Notes: generated from the letters alone by a model not told the origin. 64,000 bases of DNA from Pseudophaeobacter flagellatus (GCF_021228235.1 NZ_JAJQRG010000004.1:186001-250000), one strand, 5' to 3'. Shown: positions 45,134 through 54,979, counted from the first letter of the stretch. A program made the numbers and translations.

Positions 45134-47023
45134 ATGACTAACAGCATGACAGACGACAGATCAGAGCTCGCTGCCGAACAGCCCAGAACCGGCTACGGTG
45201 TCATCCAGGACTATGTCAAAATGCTGGATGCCTCTCCGGGGGTTTATCGTATGCTGGATAGCGAAAGCCGGGTGCTTTATGTCGGCAAGGCGCGCAATCT
45301 CAGGGCGCGAGTGTCGAACTATACCCGGCCGGGGAATTCGCCTCGGATTGAACGGATGATCGCGCTGACTGCGACCATGATGTTTCTTACCACCCGGACG
45401 GAAACCGAGGCGCTGCTGCTGGAGCAGAACCTGATCAAGCAGCTGAAGCCCAAATACAACGTGCTGCTGCGCGATGACAAAAGCTTCCCCAATATTCTGG
45501 TGGCCAAGGATCACCCCTTTGCTCAGCTCAAGAAACATCGCGGAGCGCGCAAACAGAAGGGCAGCTATTTTGGCCCCTTTGCCAGTGCTGGCGCGGTGAA
45601 CCGGACGCTCAACCAGCTGCAAAAGGCGTTTTTGTTGCGCGATTGTTCCAATGCGATGTTTGAAAGCCGCACCCGCCCCTGCCTGCAATATCAGATCAAA
45701 CGCTGTTCAGCCCCCTGCACTGGCGAGATCTCGCAGGAAGACTATGCTCTGGCAGTGCGCGATGCCGAACGCTTCCTCGCCGGGCGCTCGACCAAGATTC
45801 AGGAAGAGCTGGGCGCTGAGATGATGAAGGCCTCTGAGGCGATGGAGTTTGAACGCGCGGCAGCGCTGCGCGATCGCATCAAGGCCCTGACCCAGGTGCA
45901 ATCGGTGCAGGGCATCAACCCGCGCGGCGTTGCCGAGGCCGATATCATCGGCCTGCATATGGAGGGTGGCCAAGCCTGTGTGCAGGTGTTCTTCATTCGC
46001 GCCAACCAGAACTGGGGCAATCAGGATTTTTATCCCCGCGTTGAGGCCGATATGTCGGCAGCCGAGGTCATGGAGGCCTTTCTCGGTCAGTTCTATGACA
46101 ACAAAGAACCGCCCCGGCAGTTGATCCTGTCGGATGCCATTGAAAACACCGATCTGATGGAGGACGCGCTGAGCGGGAAGGCCGGACGCCGGGTTGAACT
46201 TTTGGTGCCGCTGCGCGGTGAAAAGACCGAGCTGGTCGCCGGGGCTGTGCGCAATGCCCGCGAAAGCCTGGCCCGGCGCATGGCCGAAAGCGCGACGCAA
46301 ACCCGGCTGCTGAAAGGTCTGGCCGATGCCTTTGGCCTGAAGGCACCGCCGCAGCGGATCGAGGTCTACGACAACTCGCATATTCAGGGCACCAATGCGG
46401 TGGGTGGCATGATTGTTGCCGGGCCCGAGGGCTTTATGAAAAACGCCTATCGCAAATTCAACATTCGCGGTGATGATCTGGTGCCGGGGGATGACTTTGG
46501 CATGATGAAAGAGGTGCTGAACCGGCGGTTTTCGCGCCTGAAAAAGGAAGACCCTGACCGCGAAAAGGGAATGTGGCCGGATCTATTGCTGATCGACGGT
46601 GGCGCGGGGCAGGTTTCGGCGGTGGCAGAGATCATGGCCGAACACGGGGTGCAGGATATTCCCATGGTTGGGGTCGCCAAGGGGGTTGATCGCGATCACG
46701 GCAAAGAGGAATTCCACCGCCTGGGCGAGGCTGCCTTTGCGCTGCAGCGCAATGACCCGGTTTTGTATTTTGTCCAGCGGATGCGCGATGAGGCGCACCG
46801 CTTTGCCATCGGCACCCATCGGGCCAAACGCGCCAAGGCCGTTGGCGCCACGCCCCTGGATGAGATCCCCGGCGTTGGTGCCAGCCGCAAGCGCGCCCTG
46901 CTGGCGCATTTTGGCAGTGCCAAGGCTGTCAGCCGTGCCGATTTGCCAGATCTGAAAGCGGTCGACGGTATTTCCCTTGCCCTGGCAGAACGGATCTATG
47001 ATCATTTCCACAGTGGGAAATAG
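45134..47023 (+). CDS. uvrC: UvrABC system excinuclease subunit C
   Basis: A 629-residue nuclease that makes both incisions in nucleotide-excision repair after UvrB has bound damage. In order: GIY-YIG domain for the 3' cut ([21 protein letters not shown] at 37-55), UvrB-binding UVR motif (about 235; [13 protein letters not shown]), RNase H-like domain for the 5' cut ([24 protein letters not shown]), and C-terminal helix-hairpin-helix pairs. Start chosen at ATG 45134 with upstream CGCTGGGAATC; a TTG at 45110 is in frame. No Rhodobacter-type LexA box (GTTC-N7-GTTC) is seen nearby. Confidence 0.96.
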   Translation: MTNSMTDDRSELAAEQPRTGYGVIQDYVKMLDASPGVYRMLDSESRVLYVGKARNLRARVSNYTRPGNSPRIERMIALTATMMFLTTRTETEALLLEQNLIKQLKPKYNVLLRDDKSFPNILVAKDHPFAQLKKHRGARKQKGSYFGPFASAGAVNRTLNQLQKAFLLRDCSNAMFESRTRPCLQYQIKRCSAPCTGEISQEDYALAVRDAERFLAGRSTKIQEELGAEMMKASEAMEFERAAALRDRIKALTQVQSVQGINPRGVAEADIIGLHMEGGQACVQVFFIRANQNWGNQDFYPRVEADMSAAEVMEAFLGQFYDNKEPPRQLILSDAIENTDLMEDALSGKAGRRVELLVPLRGEKTELVAGAVRNARESLARRMAESATQTRLLKGLADAFGLKAPPQRIEVYDNSHIQGTNAVGGMIVAGPEGFMKNAYRKFNIRGDDLVPGDDFGMMKEVLNRRFSRLKKEDPDREKGMWPDLLLIDGGAGQVSAVAEIMAEHGVQDIPMVGVAKGVDRDHGKEEFHRLGEAAFALQRNDPVLYFVQRMRDEAHRFAIGTHRAKRAKAVGATPLDEIPGVGASRKRALLAHFGSAKAVSRADLPDLKAVDGISLALAERIYDHFHSGK

Positions 47024-47171
47024 GAAGCGCGCCCCAGGCTAGGAACGGGCGCCCCCCTGGTTGCCCTTGGCCCCGGTGCGTTGCACATATGCGCTGGAGT
47101 CACAGCATTCTGAAACCGAAAGTGTCTTATGCGTCTTTTATGTTTGCAGGGCGCATTGTAGGGTCCGCCGC

Positions 47172-47843
47172 ATGAAATGGACCCTGCCCAATATCCTGAC
47201 CCTGGTGCGCCTGCTGGCGGCCCCCGGTCTCGCCGTTATGTTTCTCTACTTTTCCCGCCCTCTGGCGGATTGGTTTGCCCTGATCCTGTTTGTGGGGGCA
47301 GCCATCACCGATTGGTTTGATGGCTATCTGGCCCGCGCCTGGAAACAGGAAACCAAGATGGGCGCAATGCTGGATCCCATCGCCGACAAGGCCATGGTGG
47401 TGATCGCATTGATGATCCTGGTGGGCTATGCTGACGAACACTGGACCCCCTGGCTGGTACTGCCGGCGACCGTGATTCTGTTCCGCGAGGTCTTTGTGTC
47501 TGGCCTGCGAGAATTCTTGGGCGATACGGCGGGAACGCTGAAGGTCACCCAGCTGGCCAAGTGGAAAACAACGGCGCAGATGGTGGCGATTGCCACGCTG
47601 TTCTCGCAGGGGGTTTTTGAACATTATCTGGTGATGTCCTCCATTGGGATGGATGAGACCTTGATCGAACAGATCCTGAACGGTCAGGTCGAAGACGTGA
47701 ACGGGCTGCGCTGGAAGCTGGATGGTATGGTCTGGACCGGGCGGATCGGGCTGTGGCTCTTGTGGATTGCGGCGGCTTTGACCCTGATCACCGGTGCGGA
47801 TTACATGCGCAAGGCGCTGCCGCATCTGAAGGAGAGCCGCTAA
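47172..47843 (+). CDS. pgsA: CDP-diacylglycerol-glycerol-3-phosphate 3-phosphatidyltransferase
   Basis: A 223-residue inner-membrane enzyme that makes phosphatidylglycerophosphate, the committed step to phosphatidylglycerol and cardiolipin. The CDP-alcohol phosphatidyltransferase motif is complete: D-G-x2-A-R-x8-G-x3-D-x3-D (DGYLARAWKQET then KMGAMLDPIAD), with four or more membrane helices. Follows uvrC by 148 bases. Its stop shares one base with the start of moaD. Confidence 0.94.
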   Translation: MKWTLPNILTLVRLLAAPGLAVMFLYFSRPLADWFALILFVGAAITDWFDGYLARAWKQETKMGAMLDPIADKAMVVIALMILVGYADEHWTPWLVLPATVILFREVFVSGLREFLGDTAGTLKVTQLAKWKTTAQMVAIATLFSQGVFEHYLVMSSIGMDETLIEQILNGQVEDVNGLRWKLDGMVWTGRIGLWLLWIAAALTLITGADYMRKALPHLKESR

Positions 47844-48088
47844 TGGATATCGTTTATTTTGCCTGGGTACGTGAGCGAATCGGCCTGGCCCGCGAAGAAG
47901 TTGAAACCAGCGCTGCAACGGTTGCCGATCTGGTGACAGAGCTGAGCGGCCGCGAAGAGCGCTACGCCGCCGCCTTTGCCGATCTGTCGGCACTGCGGGT
48001 GGCGCTGGATCAAGAGCTGTCCGATTTTGACGCGCCGCTTGCCGGCGTGCGCGAAGTGGCCTTCTTTCCTCCGATGACGGGGGGGTGA
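47843..48088 (+). CDS. moaD: Molybdopterin synthase small subunit
   Basis: An 81-residue ubiquitin-like protein ending in the obligatory Gly-Gly (PPMTGG), which carries the thiocarboxylate sulphur for molybdopterin synthesis. GGAGAG precedes the start inside pgsA, and start and stop share one base (TAATG). It forms the MoaD2-MoaE2 complex with the product of the next gene. Confidence 0.93.
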   Translation: MDIVYFAWVRERIGLAREEVETSAATVADLVTELSGREERYAAAFADLSALRVALDQELSDFDAPLAGVREVAFFPPMTGG

Positions 48089-48092
48089 TCGG

Positions 48093-48539
48093 ATGCAGGT
48101 GCGGGTGCAGGAGGCCGGGTTTGATCTGGGCGCGCAGAGCGATGCATTTGCCGCAGGCTGTTCTGGTGCCGGGGCCATTGTGACCTTTACCGGGGTGGTC
48201 CGCGATGCCGAGGGCGGAGGCCTGGTTGCGATGGAGATCGAGCACTATCCGGGAATGACGCAAAAGGCATTGGAAAAGATCGCCGCAGAGGCCGAGGCCC
48301 GCTGGTCCCTGGCGGATGTGCTGGTGATTCACCGCTATGGACGCCTGAAGCCGGGGGCGCGGATCATGATGGTGGCCACCGCAGCCCGTCACCGCAGAGA
48401 TGCCTTTGAGGCGGCGGAATATATGATGGACTACCTGAAATCGCGCGCGCCGTTCTGGAAGAAGGAAATCCTGCAGGATGGGGCATCTGAATGGGTCTCG
48501 GCCAAGGCTGATGACGAAGATGCCCTGACGCGCTGGTAA
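48093..48539 (+). CDS. moaE: Molybdopterin synthase catalytic subunit
   Basis: A 148-residue subunit that inserts two sulphurs into precursor Z (cPMP) to form molybdopterin. Family marks: GAIVTFTGVVRD, the active-site lysine region RAPFWKKEIL and HRYGRLKPG. Lies four bases after moaD. The C-terminus is normal. Part of a uvrC-pgsA-moaD-moaE run. Confidence 0.95.
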   Translation: MQVRVQEAGFDLGAQSDAFAAGCSGAGAIVTFTGVVRDAEGGGLVAMEIEHYPGMTQKALEKIAAEAEARWSLADVLVIHRYGRLKPGARIMMVATAARHRRDAFEAAEYMMDYLKSRAPFWKKEILQDGASEWVSAKADDEDALTRW

Positions 48540-48878
48540 GCAGCGGGCCTGGCATCCGGCGATCTGTTCACTGGGGCGGCTAACTGGTCACACAGGCTGG
48601 TGATACTGGCCAGGCACCTGGTGCGCGGTGCCGAAACTCTTTCAGACAGTCTAGTTGCCCTGGAGCGGGCATGCCTTGAGCAGAGCATCCTAGGCTGCGG
48701 GGGCAGGGGGCTCCCGCCTGTTGCGCCACATTCATAGAATATGGCTGCTCAGTTGGGTCCGGCTCTGCGCGAGGCGCAGAGCCGTCGCGTGCGGTGGCAC
48801 CTGGTGTCCGCCTGTTTGCCGGGCGGTCTACCTGATTGGCCTGACAGGGACTGGCCGGTTTGTCGCAGCCTGCCCCTG
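48540..48878. other. Intergenic region
   Basis: A 339-base gap between the convergent moaE and coiled-coil genes. The only feature I see is the hairpin at 48761-48783; the rest has no promoter-like or coding signal that stands out. Confidence 0.5.
48761..48783. terminator. Perfect 10-bp hairpin with a 3-base loop
   Basis: GGCTCTGCGC, loop GAG, GCGCAGAGCC. Very stable but without a T-run on either strand. It lies between convergent genes, 96 bases past the stop of the minus-strand coiled-coil gene, and may end transcription or protect mRNA. Confidence 0.5.
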
Positions 48879-49196
48879 TCAGTCCCGGTGCAACTGGCTG
48901 CGTATTTCCTCGGCCTCGCGGCGGGCATCGCGCAGGCCATCCATGGCGGCGCGCAGTTCCGCTTCGGTTTGGGTCAGCTGGTTGGTCAGCTCTGCCTCGC
49001 GCTGTTGCAGATAGGTGATCGCCTGATCGCGGGTTTCCTCGGCCTCGTGCAGTTCTTGGCTCATCCGGTCCAGATCGGCGACGTCGCTTTGGCGCACGCG
49101 GGTAAAGCGGTGGACCAGCCAGTTTGCAAACCAGCCCAGGGCAAAGGCGGCAAACAGGATGATTGCGGTGGTGAGGATGAACTCTGCTCTGTTCAT
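48879..49196 (-). CDS. Membrane-anchored coiled-coil protein
   Basis: A 105-residue protein with an N-terminal membrane helix (residues about 6-27) and a long heptad-rich helix to the C-terminus (SQELHEAEETRDQAITYLQQ). No catalytic residues. Its ATG lies four bases inside the end of the OmpA-like gene (49193), so it is co-translated with it. It could bridge the OmpA-like protein to the inner membrane or scaffold a wall complex. I do not recognise a family. Confidence 0.8.
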   Translation of the reverse strand: MNRAEFILTTAIILFAAFALGWFANWLVHRFTRVRQSDVADLDRMSQELHEAEETRDQAITYLQQREAELTNQLTQTEAELRAAMDGLRDARREAEEIRSQLHRD

Positions 49197-51154
49197 TGTC
49201 CTGAGGTCTCCTGTTCGGTGTTGCTGGTGGTGTTGCTGTCCTGATCGGCGGGGGGATCTTGGGCGTCGTCGGTGTCAGCCTGGTCTTCGGTGGCGGCGGT
49301 GGCGGCTGCCCCTTCGAGGGTGGTTTCCCCTTCGGCATTGGTTTCCGGCAGGATCAGGCGGAATTCGATGCGGCGGTTGGCCTCGCGGCCCTCTTCGGTG
49401 TCGTTAGAGGCAATGGGTCGGCTTTCACCATAGCCGCTGGCAACGTAGGCAGAGGTACGAATACGCCGGGCACGCAGTTCGTTGAGAATTGACTGCGCCC
49501 GCGCCTGGCTTAGCGTCTGGTTCATGCCCTCACGGCCCTGACTGTCGGTATGGCCTTGAATTTCCAGCCGCACGGGACCGCAGCGTTCCAGAATGGTAGA
49601 GATATGATCCAGCACGACACTACTGCCGGCGGCAACGGTGGCAGAGCCGGGTTCAAAGCCGATCTTGCCAGAGCTGGCCTGCGCCCCGGCCAGCTGTGCG
49701 GCGCAGAGTTCGGCTGGCAGCGGCTGGTCTTCGGGGATGGGCGGTTCTTCATAGGTGAGGGCCAGCTCATAACTTTCGGCCTCTCCCAGTTTTTCCGCCA
49801 GAAACCCCGATACTACGGCGAGGGTGTCTTCCCGGTGGCTCATACCGCGCAGTTGCAGGTTGTCAGGGGTGACAGTGACCGCGCCGCGCTCCAGATGTGA
49901 CAGGGCCTCTAGCCCGGCAAGAACCCGCACCGGCCAGTCGCGGGGCAAATCCGTCACCACGCGGGTGGCGGTATGCACCGCATCAGAGCCAAAGCGCGCC
50001 TGGGCATAGCTGCTTGCGATGTCGCGGGATATCTCATCATTGATACGCCCCCGCAGCTGGACCTGCCCCTCGGGACTAAGGGTTGCGGTGAATTCGGGCG
50101 GTCCGGCGCTGGCATCGCTGCTGGGCGTTGGCAGCACCGCATGTAGGGCAAAGACCTCGGGAAGGGCGTTTTCCAGCTCTCCGACCACCTTGTCGAACAG
50201 GGCAGGTGGGGTGGCTTCGGCGGCGACCAGGGTGATATCGGCATTGGCGATTGTTACGGTGCCCTGGCCCAGGGCGGCCAGGCTGGCGATACTAAGAGCG
50301 CTGGCGCGCGACCAGTTGGGTGAAGGCACGCCCATGCCGATGACGCAGTCCGCCCGCCCCTCTAACCCAGCGGCGCGGGCCGCATTCAGGATATAGGCGC
50401 GGCTCTCGGCGCTTTCGGCAGAGCAGGCGTCAAAATGGGCGCCGCCCTCGTCGATCAAAAAGCGCAGGGTAAAGGGTGTGATGACCGGCCGGGCGGCGGT
50501 GATGTCCAGCACCAGATGCAGCTCTGGTGGGGCCAGCCGGGTAAGCTGGTCCCGCAGAATGTCTTTGGCGGCGGCAGATTCCGCCATGGTGGTGATCTTG
50601 ATGCGTTCTGCATCAACCGAAATCTTTGCTCGTGGCAGCAGCTCCAGCGCGGCAATGGCATAGCGCAGCGCAGCCTCCCAGCCCTTGGGCACCGGGTATT
50701 CGGCGGTTTCAAGCAGATCAGCAACCTGGCCTGCCTCGCGCAGCCCGTTCAGCTGTTTCACCAGATCGGCGCGGGAGGAGGAGGTCGGGATCAGCCCGAT
50801 TATGGATATGCCACTATGATTGCGCAGAATTTCCGCAGAAAAACGTGGTGGCGCGATCCCCTTTGAGGGGGGGACGGACATCTCGTCGATCACCCGTGAG
50901 GCATCAACAATGCCCCCCGCCAGCGACAGCGCCGCAAAGCGCGTGGCCTCGTCCGGGGCGGTGCCTTGCAGGCGAACCCGCAATCCGTCAGAGGTGACCT
51001 CGGCCCAGCCCATATCTCTGTCATCCAGGGCACGACGCAGGTTGGTTTCGCTGTTCTGTTCTACTGCGGTCACGGCAAAACTGGCGGCAACAAGGCTGAT
51101 ACCAGCTGCTGCGGCAAAGGTCAGAGTCGGGATCAAAAGCGATGACAGGCGCAT
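49193..51154 (-). CDS. OmpA-family protein with BON-like domains
   Basis: A 653-residue envelope protein. Signal sequence or N-terminal anchor at about residues 5-30 (LLIPTLTFAAAAGISLVAASFA), repeated BON-like segments (RVRLQGTAPDEATRFAAL; VQLRGRINDEISRDIA), and a C-terminal OmpA domain that binds peptidoglycan (LEIQGHTDSQGREG; GYGESRPIASNDTEEGREANRRIEF). A low-complexity acidic tail (residues about 615-653) ends it. It is likely a periplasmic or outer-membrane tether to the wall. ATG at 51154 follows CCGGGGAA. Confidence 0.85.
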   Translation of the reverse strand: MRLSSLLIPTLTFAAAAGISLVAASFAVTAVEQNSETNLRRALDDRDMGWAEVTSDGLRVRLQGTAPDEATRFAALSLAGGIVDASRVIDEMSVPPSKGIAPPRFSAEILRNHSGISIIGLIPTSSSRADLVKQLNGLREAGQVADLLETAEYPVPKGWEAALRYAIAALELLPRAKISVDAERIKITTMAESAAAKDILRDQLTRLAPPELHLVLDITAARPVITPFTLRFLIDEGGAHFDACSAESAESRAYILNAARAAGLEGRADCVIGMGVPSPNWSRASALSIASLAALGQGTVTIANADITLVAAEATPPALFDKVVGELENALPEVFALHAVLPTPSSDASAGPPEFTATLSPEGQVQLRGRINDEISRDIASSYAQARFGSDAVHTATRVVTDLPRDWPVRVLAGLEALSHLERGAVTVTPDNLQLRGMSHREDTLAVVSGFLAEKLGEAESYELALTYEEPPIPEDQPLPAELCAAQLAGAQASSGKIGFEPGSATVAAGSSVVLDHISTILERCGPVRLEIQGHTDSQGREGMNQTLSQARAQSILNELRARRIRTSAYVASGYGESRPIASNDTEEGREANRRIEFRLILPETNAEGETTLEGAAATAATEDQADTDDAQDPPADQDSNTTSNTEQETSGQ

Positions 51155-51214
51155 AAATTGGCTATTCCCCGGAAAAACTGCCTCTTGTGTATAGCCCCAA
51201 GCCCGGCGGTTCAA

Positions 51215-52177
51215 TCAGGTGAACATGGCAAGGATAAAGAAAATAAGCGGAATCAAGCCGGTATCGCGGTTGAGTCGAAACAGTTGCAACAGGCGCTGGT
51301 TGTTAGAGGCGTCAAAAACCCGTAATTGCCAGGTCATATGCCAGCCCATGGCCCAGGGGCCAACCAGGGCCAACCCCAGGGTCCAGTAGTGCTGCTCCAG
51401 ATCAAGGGCGAGAATGATCGCCAGTGCCATCAGGCTGACAGTGGCGACAATAAAGCGGCGCAGCCAGGCTGGGGTGTCGTCGCCAAACAGCCGGGCGGTG
51501 GATTTCACCCCGATCAGCGCGTCATCCTCGGTGTCCTGATGGGCATAGATGGTGTCGTAAAACAGGGTCCAGCTGATCCCGGCAAGATAAAGAAACACCG
51601 CAGGCCAGTGCAGAGCGCCTGTATGCGCCGTCCAGGCCAAAAGCGCGCCCCAGTTGAAGGCCAGCCCCAAAAACACCTGCGGCCACCAGGTAAAGCGTTT
51701 GGCAAAGGGATAGATGGCCACTGGCAGCAGGGCCAGAATCCCCATCGAGATGGCCATCTGGTTGAAGGTCAGCAGAATGCCAAAGGACAGCAAGGCCTGC
51801 ACCACCATCCAGATGACCGCGCCGCGCAGCGTTACCTGCCCCGATGGGATCGGGCGCGAACGGGTGCGTTCTACTGCGCCGTCGATATTGCGATCAGTGA
51901 TGTCATTCCAGGTGCAGCCCGCCCCGCGCATCAGCCAGGCCCCAAGGGCGCAGGCCAGGGCGATCCAGGCGTCTTCCCAGCGCGGCGCGCCATCCCAGAG
52001 GATCGCCAGCGCCAGCCCCCACCAGCAGGGGATCAGCAAAAGCCAGGTGCCAATGGGTCTGTCCGCCCGGCTCAGCCGCAGGTAGGGGCGGCTCCAGGCT
52101 GGTGCAATTTGATCAACCCAGTTGTCTTTGACCGCATCTGCGACCTGCCCATCTGGTTTTGGCGCGTCACCTTGCAT
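51215..52177 (-). CDS. ubiA: 4-hydroxybenzoate polyprenyltransferase
   Basis: A 320-residue inner-membrane prenyltransferase of ubiquinone synthesis, attaching the polyprenyl chain to 4-hydroxybenzoate. It has eight to nine transmembrane helices and both aspartate motifs: NDITDRNIDGAVERTRSRP (first) and YAHQDTEDDALIGVKSTA (second). The start at 52177 has GAGG eight bases upstream; only 11 bases separate it from the divergent rsmE. 4-hydroxybenzoate is also the PobA substrate. Confidence 0.93.
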   Translation of the reverse strand: MQGDAPKPDGQVADAVKDNWVDQIAPAWSRPYLRLSRADRPIGTWLLLIPCWWGLALAILWDGAPRWEDAWIALACALGAWLMRGAGCTWNDITDRNIDGAVERTRSRPIPSGQVTLRGAVIWMVVQALLSFGILLTFNQMAISMGILALLPVAIYPFAKRFTWWPQVFLGLAFNWGALLAWTAHTGALHWPAVFLYLAGISWTLFYDTIYAHQDTEDDALIGVKSTARLFGDDTPAWLRRFIVATVSLMALAIILALDLEQHYWTLGLALVGPWAMGWHMTWQLRVFDASNNQRLLQLFRLNRDTGLIPLIFFILAMFT

Positions 52178-52188
52178 ATGTAGGCCTC

Positions 52189-52914
52189 ATGAGTGCAAAA
52201 ATCAGACTGTATGTAGAGCACCCCTTGGGGGCAGGGCAATCCATTCCTCTGGAGAAGGAACAGGCGCATTACCTCTTTGGGGTGATGCGACTGCGTCTGG
52301 GCGGGGCTGTGGCGCTGTTCAACGGCCGCGATGGCGAATGGCAGGCCGAAGTGACAGAGGCGGGGAAACGCACCGGCGTGCTGACCTGTCTTGAACAAAG
52401 CAAACCGTTGCAGATGCCGCCGGATCTGTGGCTGATCTTTGCCCCGATCAAAAAGGTGCGTACCGATTTTATCGTGGAAAAGGCGGCCGAGATGGGGGCC
52501 GCGCGCATCCTGCCGGTGGGGACTGATTACACCAATTCGGAACGTATCCGTCAGGACCGGCTGCAGGCCCATGCGGTTGAGGCCGCCGAGCAATGCGGCG
52601 GCACCTATGTGCCCGAGGTCGGCGAGTTGCAGAAACTGTCGCGCCTGTTGGATGACTGGCCCGCCGATCGCCAGCTGATGTTCTGCGATGAGGCCGAGGT
52701 GGGCAATGCGCTGCAGCTTGCCGCGCAGGATCACAAAGATGCGCCTTGGGCGATTGTGATCGGCCCCGAGGGCGGCTTTTCCGACAAGGAACGCAGCCGC
52801 CTGCACGCGATGGAACAGGCGCATGTTGTCAGCCTTGGCCCGCGCATCCTGCGGGCGGATACCGCCGCCGTGGCGGCCATGACCCTGTGGCAGCAAACAC
52901 TTGGGGATTGGTGA
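52189..52914 (+). CDS. rsmE: 16S rRNA (uracil1498-N3)-methyltransferase
   Basis: A 241-residue SPOUT (knotted) methyltransferase that modifies U1498 of 16S rRNA. Clear marks: N-terminal PUA-like domain, KKVRTDFIVEKAAEMG, VIGPEGGFSDKE and SLGPRILRADTAAVAA, the knot region that binds SAM. ATG at 52189 chosen for the family N-terminus; an in-frame start at 52159 would run into ubiA. Followed after 102 bases by an uncharacterised gene and gshA. Confidence 0.94.
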   Translation: MSAKIRLYVEHPLGAGQSIPLEKEQAHYLFGVMRLRLGGAVALFNGRDGEWQAEVTEAGKRTGVLTCLEQSKPLQMPPDLWLIFAPIKKVRTDFIVEKAAEMGAARILPVGTDYTNSERIRQDRLQAHAVEAAEQCGGTYVPEVGELQKLSRLLDDWPADRQLMFCDEAEVGNALQLAAQDHKDAPWAIVIGPEGGFSDKERSRLHAMEQAHVVSLGPRILRADTAAVAAMTLWQQTLGDW

Positions 52915-53016
52915 TAACTCGAAGACAGGCCTGGCCCTTCCCCAAGGCAGCCCCCAAGGCAGCGCCGCACTAACTAATATGAGCTTGCAATCAATGCCCC
53001 TGATGGGAGAAAGCAG

Positions 53017-53544
53017 ATGAGTTTCATTCGGCCCGAGGCCCGCGAAGCGCTTTGGCGCTGGCGTGAATTGATCGTGGCGGCGTTGATGCTGCTGGTGGGG
53101 CTGAAATGGGCCTTTACCTCCTATGGTGTGACCGAAGTCACCGGCTGGGCCTTGGTGGCGGTCGGCCTGGTGATTGCCGTGATTGGCGCGCAGCGGCTGC
53201 GCTTTCGTATAGGGGCTGGTGGCCCCGGTGTGGTGCGGGTGGACGAGGGGCAGATCGCCTATTTTGGTCCGCTTACCGGGGGGGCGGTTGCCACCTCTGA
53301 ACTGCAGCGGTTGCGGCTGGACCATACTGCCAAACCGCCGCATTGGGTGTTGGAACAAGAGGGACAGGAGCCTTTGGAAATTCCGGTCAATGCCGAAGGG
53401 AACGAGGCCCTGTTCGACGTTTTTGCCGCCCTTCCGGGCCTGCGCACCGAACGGATGCTCAGCGAGCTGCGCCGCAATGGTTCTCACCAGGTCGTGATCT
53501 GGGAGCGCAGCCCATCGCGCCCTGCGCACCAAAGGCTGCATTGA
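53017..53544 (+). CDS. Membrane protein of unknown function
   Basis: A 175-residue protein with two closely spaced membrane helices near the N-terminus (about residues 20-37 and 41-59) and a soluble C-terminal domain of about 110 residues rich in beta-strand patterns (VVRVDEGQIAYFGPLTGG), reminiscent of bacterial PH-like domains. GGGAGAAAGCAG precedes the start. Lies between rsmE and gshA on the same strand. No family recognised with certainty. Confidence 0.82.
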   Translation: MSFIRPEAREALWRWRELIVAALMLLVGLKWAFTSYGVTEVTGWALVAVGLVIAVIGAQRLRFRIGAGGPGVVRVDEGQIAYFGPLTGGAVATSELQRLRLDHTAKPPHWVLEQEGQEPLEIPVNAEGNEALFDVFAALPGLRTERMLSELRRNGSHQVVIWERSPSRPAHQRLH

Positions 53545-53608
53545 CACCAGCATTGATTCCGCTCACCACTGTTTTCCCAAGATAACCCTACAGGACGGAG
53601 TGCCCGGC

Positions 53609-54979
53609 ATGTCCATTCCCCAGTCCGGCGGCGGACCCATTGAGCGCCACGAACAATTGGCCGAATATCTGGCCAGCGGCTGCAAACCCCGCGATGCCTG
53701 GCGCATCGGGACCGAGCATGAAAAGTTCGGCTATTGCAAGGATACGCTCAAACCGCTGCCCTTTGAGGGAGAGCGCTCTATCGTGGCGGTGCTGCAGGGG
53801 CTGCGCGACAGCTATGGCTGGTCCGAGGTGACCGAGGGCGGCAAGCTGATCGGGTTGGAAAAGGACGGTGCCAATGTCAGCCTGGAACCTGGCGGCGCGC
53901 TGGAACTGTCTGGCGCCCCACTGGAAACCATTCATGAGACTTGCGACGAGGTGAACACCCACCTGCGCGAGGTCAAGGACATCTCTGACAAGATCGGCGT
54001 CGGTTTTATCGGTCTGGGCGCCGCCCCCATCTGGACCCACGATGAAATGCCGCTGATGCCCAAGGGACGTTATCGGCTGATGAACGACTACATGGCCAAG
54101 GTTGGCACCATGGGGCGCGACATGATGCGCCGTACCACCACGGTGCAGGTCAATATCGACTTTGGGTCTGAGGCAGACATGGTGCAGAAATTGCGCGTCG
54201 CTCTGGCGCTGCAGCCAGTGGCCACGGCGCTGTTTGCCAATTCGCCCTTCTTTGAGGGCAAGCCCAATGGCCACAAATCCTGGCGCAGCAAGATCTGGCG
54301 GCATCTGGACGACAGCCGCACCGGCATGTTGCCCTTTGTCTTTGACGAAGGCTTTGGCTTTGAAGCCTATGTGCAATATGCGCTGGATGTGCCGATGTAT
54401 TTTGTCTACCGCGACGGCGAATACATCAATGCGCTTGGCATGTCTTTCCGCGATTTCCTGCAGGGGAAACTACCGGCCCTGCCCGGTGAAACCCCCAGCC
54501 TGTCGGATTGGGCGGATCACCTGACCACAGCCTTCCCCGAAGCGCGGATCAAGAAATACATGGAAATGCGTGGGGCTGATGGTGGCCCTTGGCGGCGTCT
54601 TTGCGCGCTGCCTGCCTTCTGGGTGGGGCTCACCTATGATCAGAGTGCACTGGATGCGGCCTGGGATCTGGTCAAACACTGGGACGCCGAGACCCGCGAA
54701 GGGCTGCGCGTTGCGGCCTCGCGCGATGGGCTGCAGGCTGAGGTCAATGGCATCAAGATGCACGACCTGGCACGTGAAGTGGTGGCGATCTCGGAGTCGG
54801 GACTGAAAAATCGCGCCTGTCCCGGTGCCGGCGGGTTGGTGCCGGATGAGACCCATTTCCTGAATGCGCTGAAAGACAGCCTCGACAGCGGCAAGGTGCC
54901 GGCGGATGAGCTGCTGGAGCGCTATCACGGGGACTGGGGCGGCGATCTGACCCGGATCTACGCTGATTACAGCTATTAA
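53609..54979 (+). CDS. gshA: Glutamate-cysteine ligase, plant-type
   Basis: A 456-residue ATP-grasp-like ligase that makes gamma-glutamylcysteine, the first step of glutathione synthesis. It belongs to the plant/alphaproteobacterial class: GTEHEKFGY, EPGGALELSGAP, GKPNGHKSWRSKIWRHLD and RRTTTVQVNIDFGSE are diagnostic. GGACGGAG lies in front of the ATG at 53609; a GTG nine bases earlier is in frame. A terminator follows. Confidence 0.95.
   Translation: MSIPQSGGGPIERHEQLAEYLASGCKPRDAWRIGTEHEKFGYCKDTLKPLPFEGERSIVAVLQGLRDSYGWSEVTEGGKLIGLEKDGANVSLEPGGALELSGAPLETIHETCDEVNTHLREVKDISDKIGVGFIGLGAAPIWTHDEMPLMPKGRYRLMNDYMAKVGTMGRDMMRRTTTVQVNIDFGSEADMVQKLRVALALQPVATALFANSPFFEGKPNGHKSWRSKIWRHLDDSRTGMLPFVFDEGFGFEAYVQYALDVPMYFVYRDGEYINALGMSFRDFLQGKLPALPGETPSLSDWADHLTTAFPEARIKKYMEMRGADGGPWRRLCALPAFWVGLTYDQSALDAAWDLVKHWDAETREGLRVAASRDGLQAEVNGIKMHDLAREVVAISESGLKNRACPGAGGLVPDETHFLNALKDSLDSGKVPADELLERYHGDWGGDLTRIYADYSY

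Noticed and set aside
48580-49338. 252-codon minus-strand frame overlapping the coiled-coil gene
   Set aside because: Pro/Arg-rich antisense-type composition; the overlapping frame encodes a better protein with a membrane helix and heptads.
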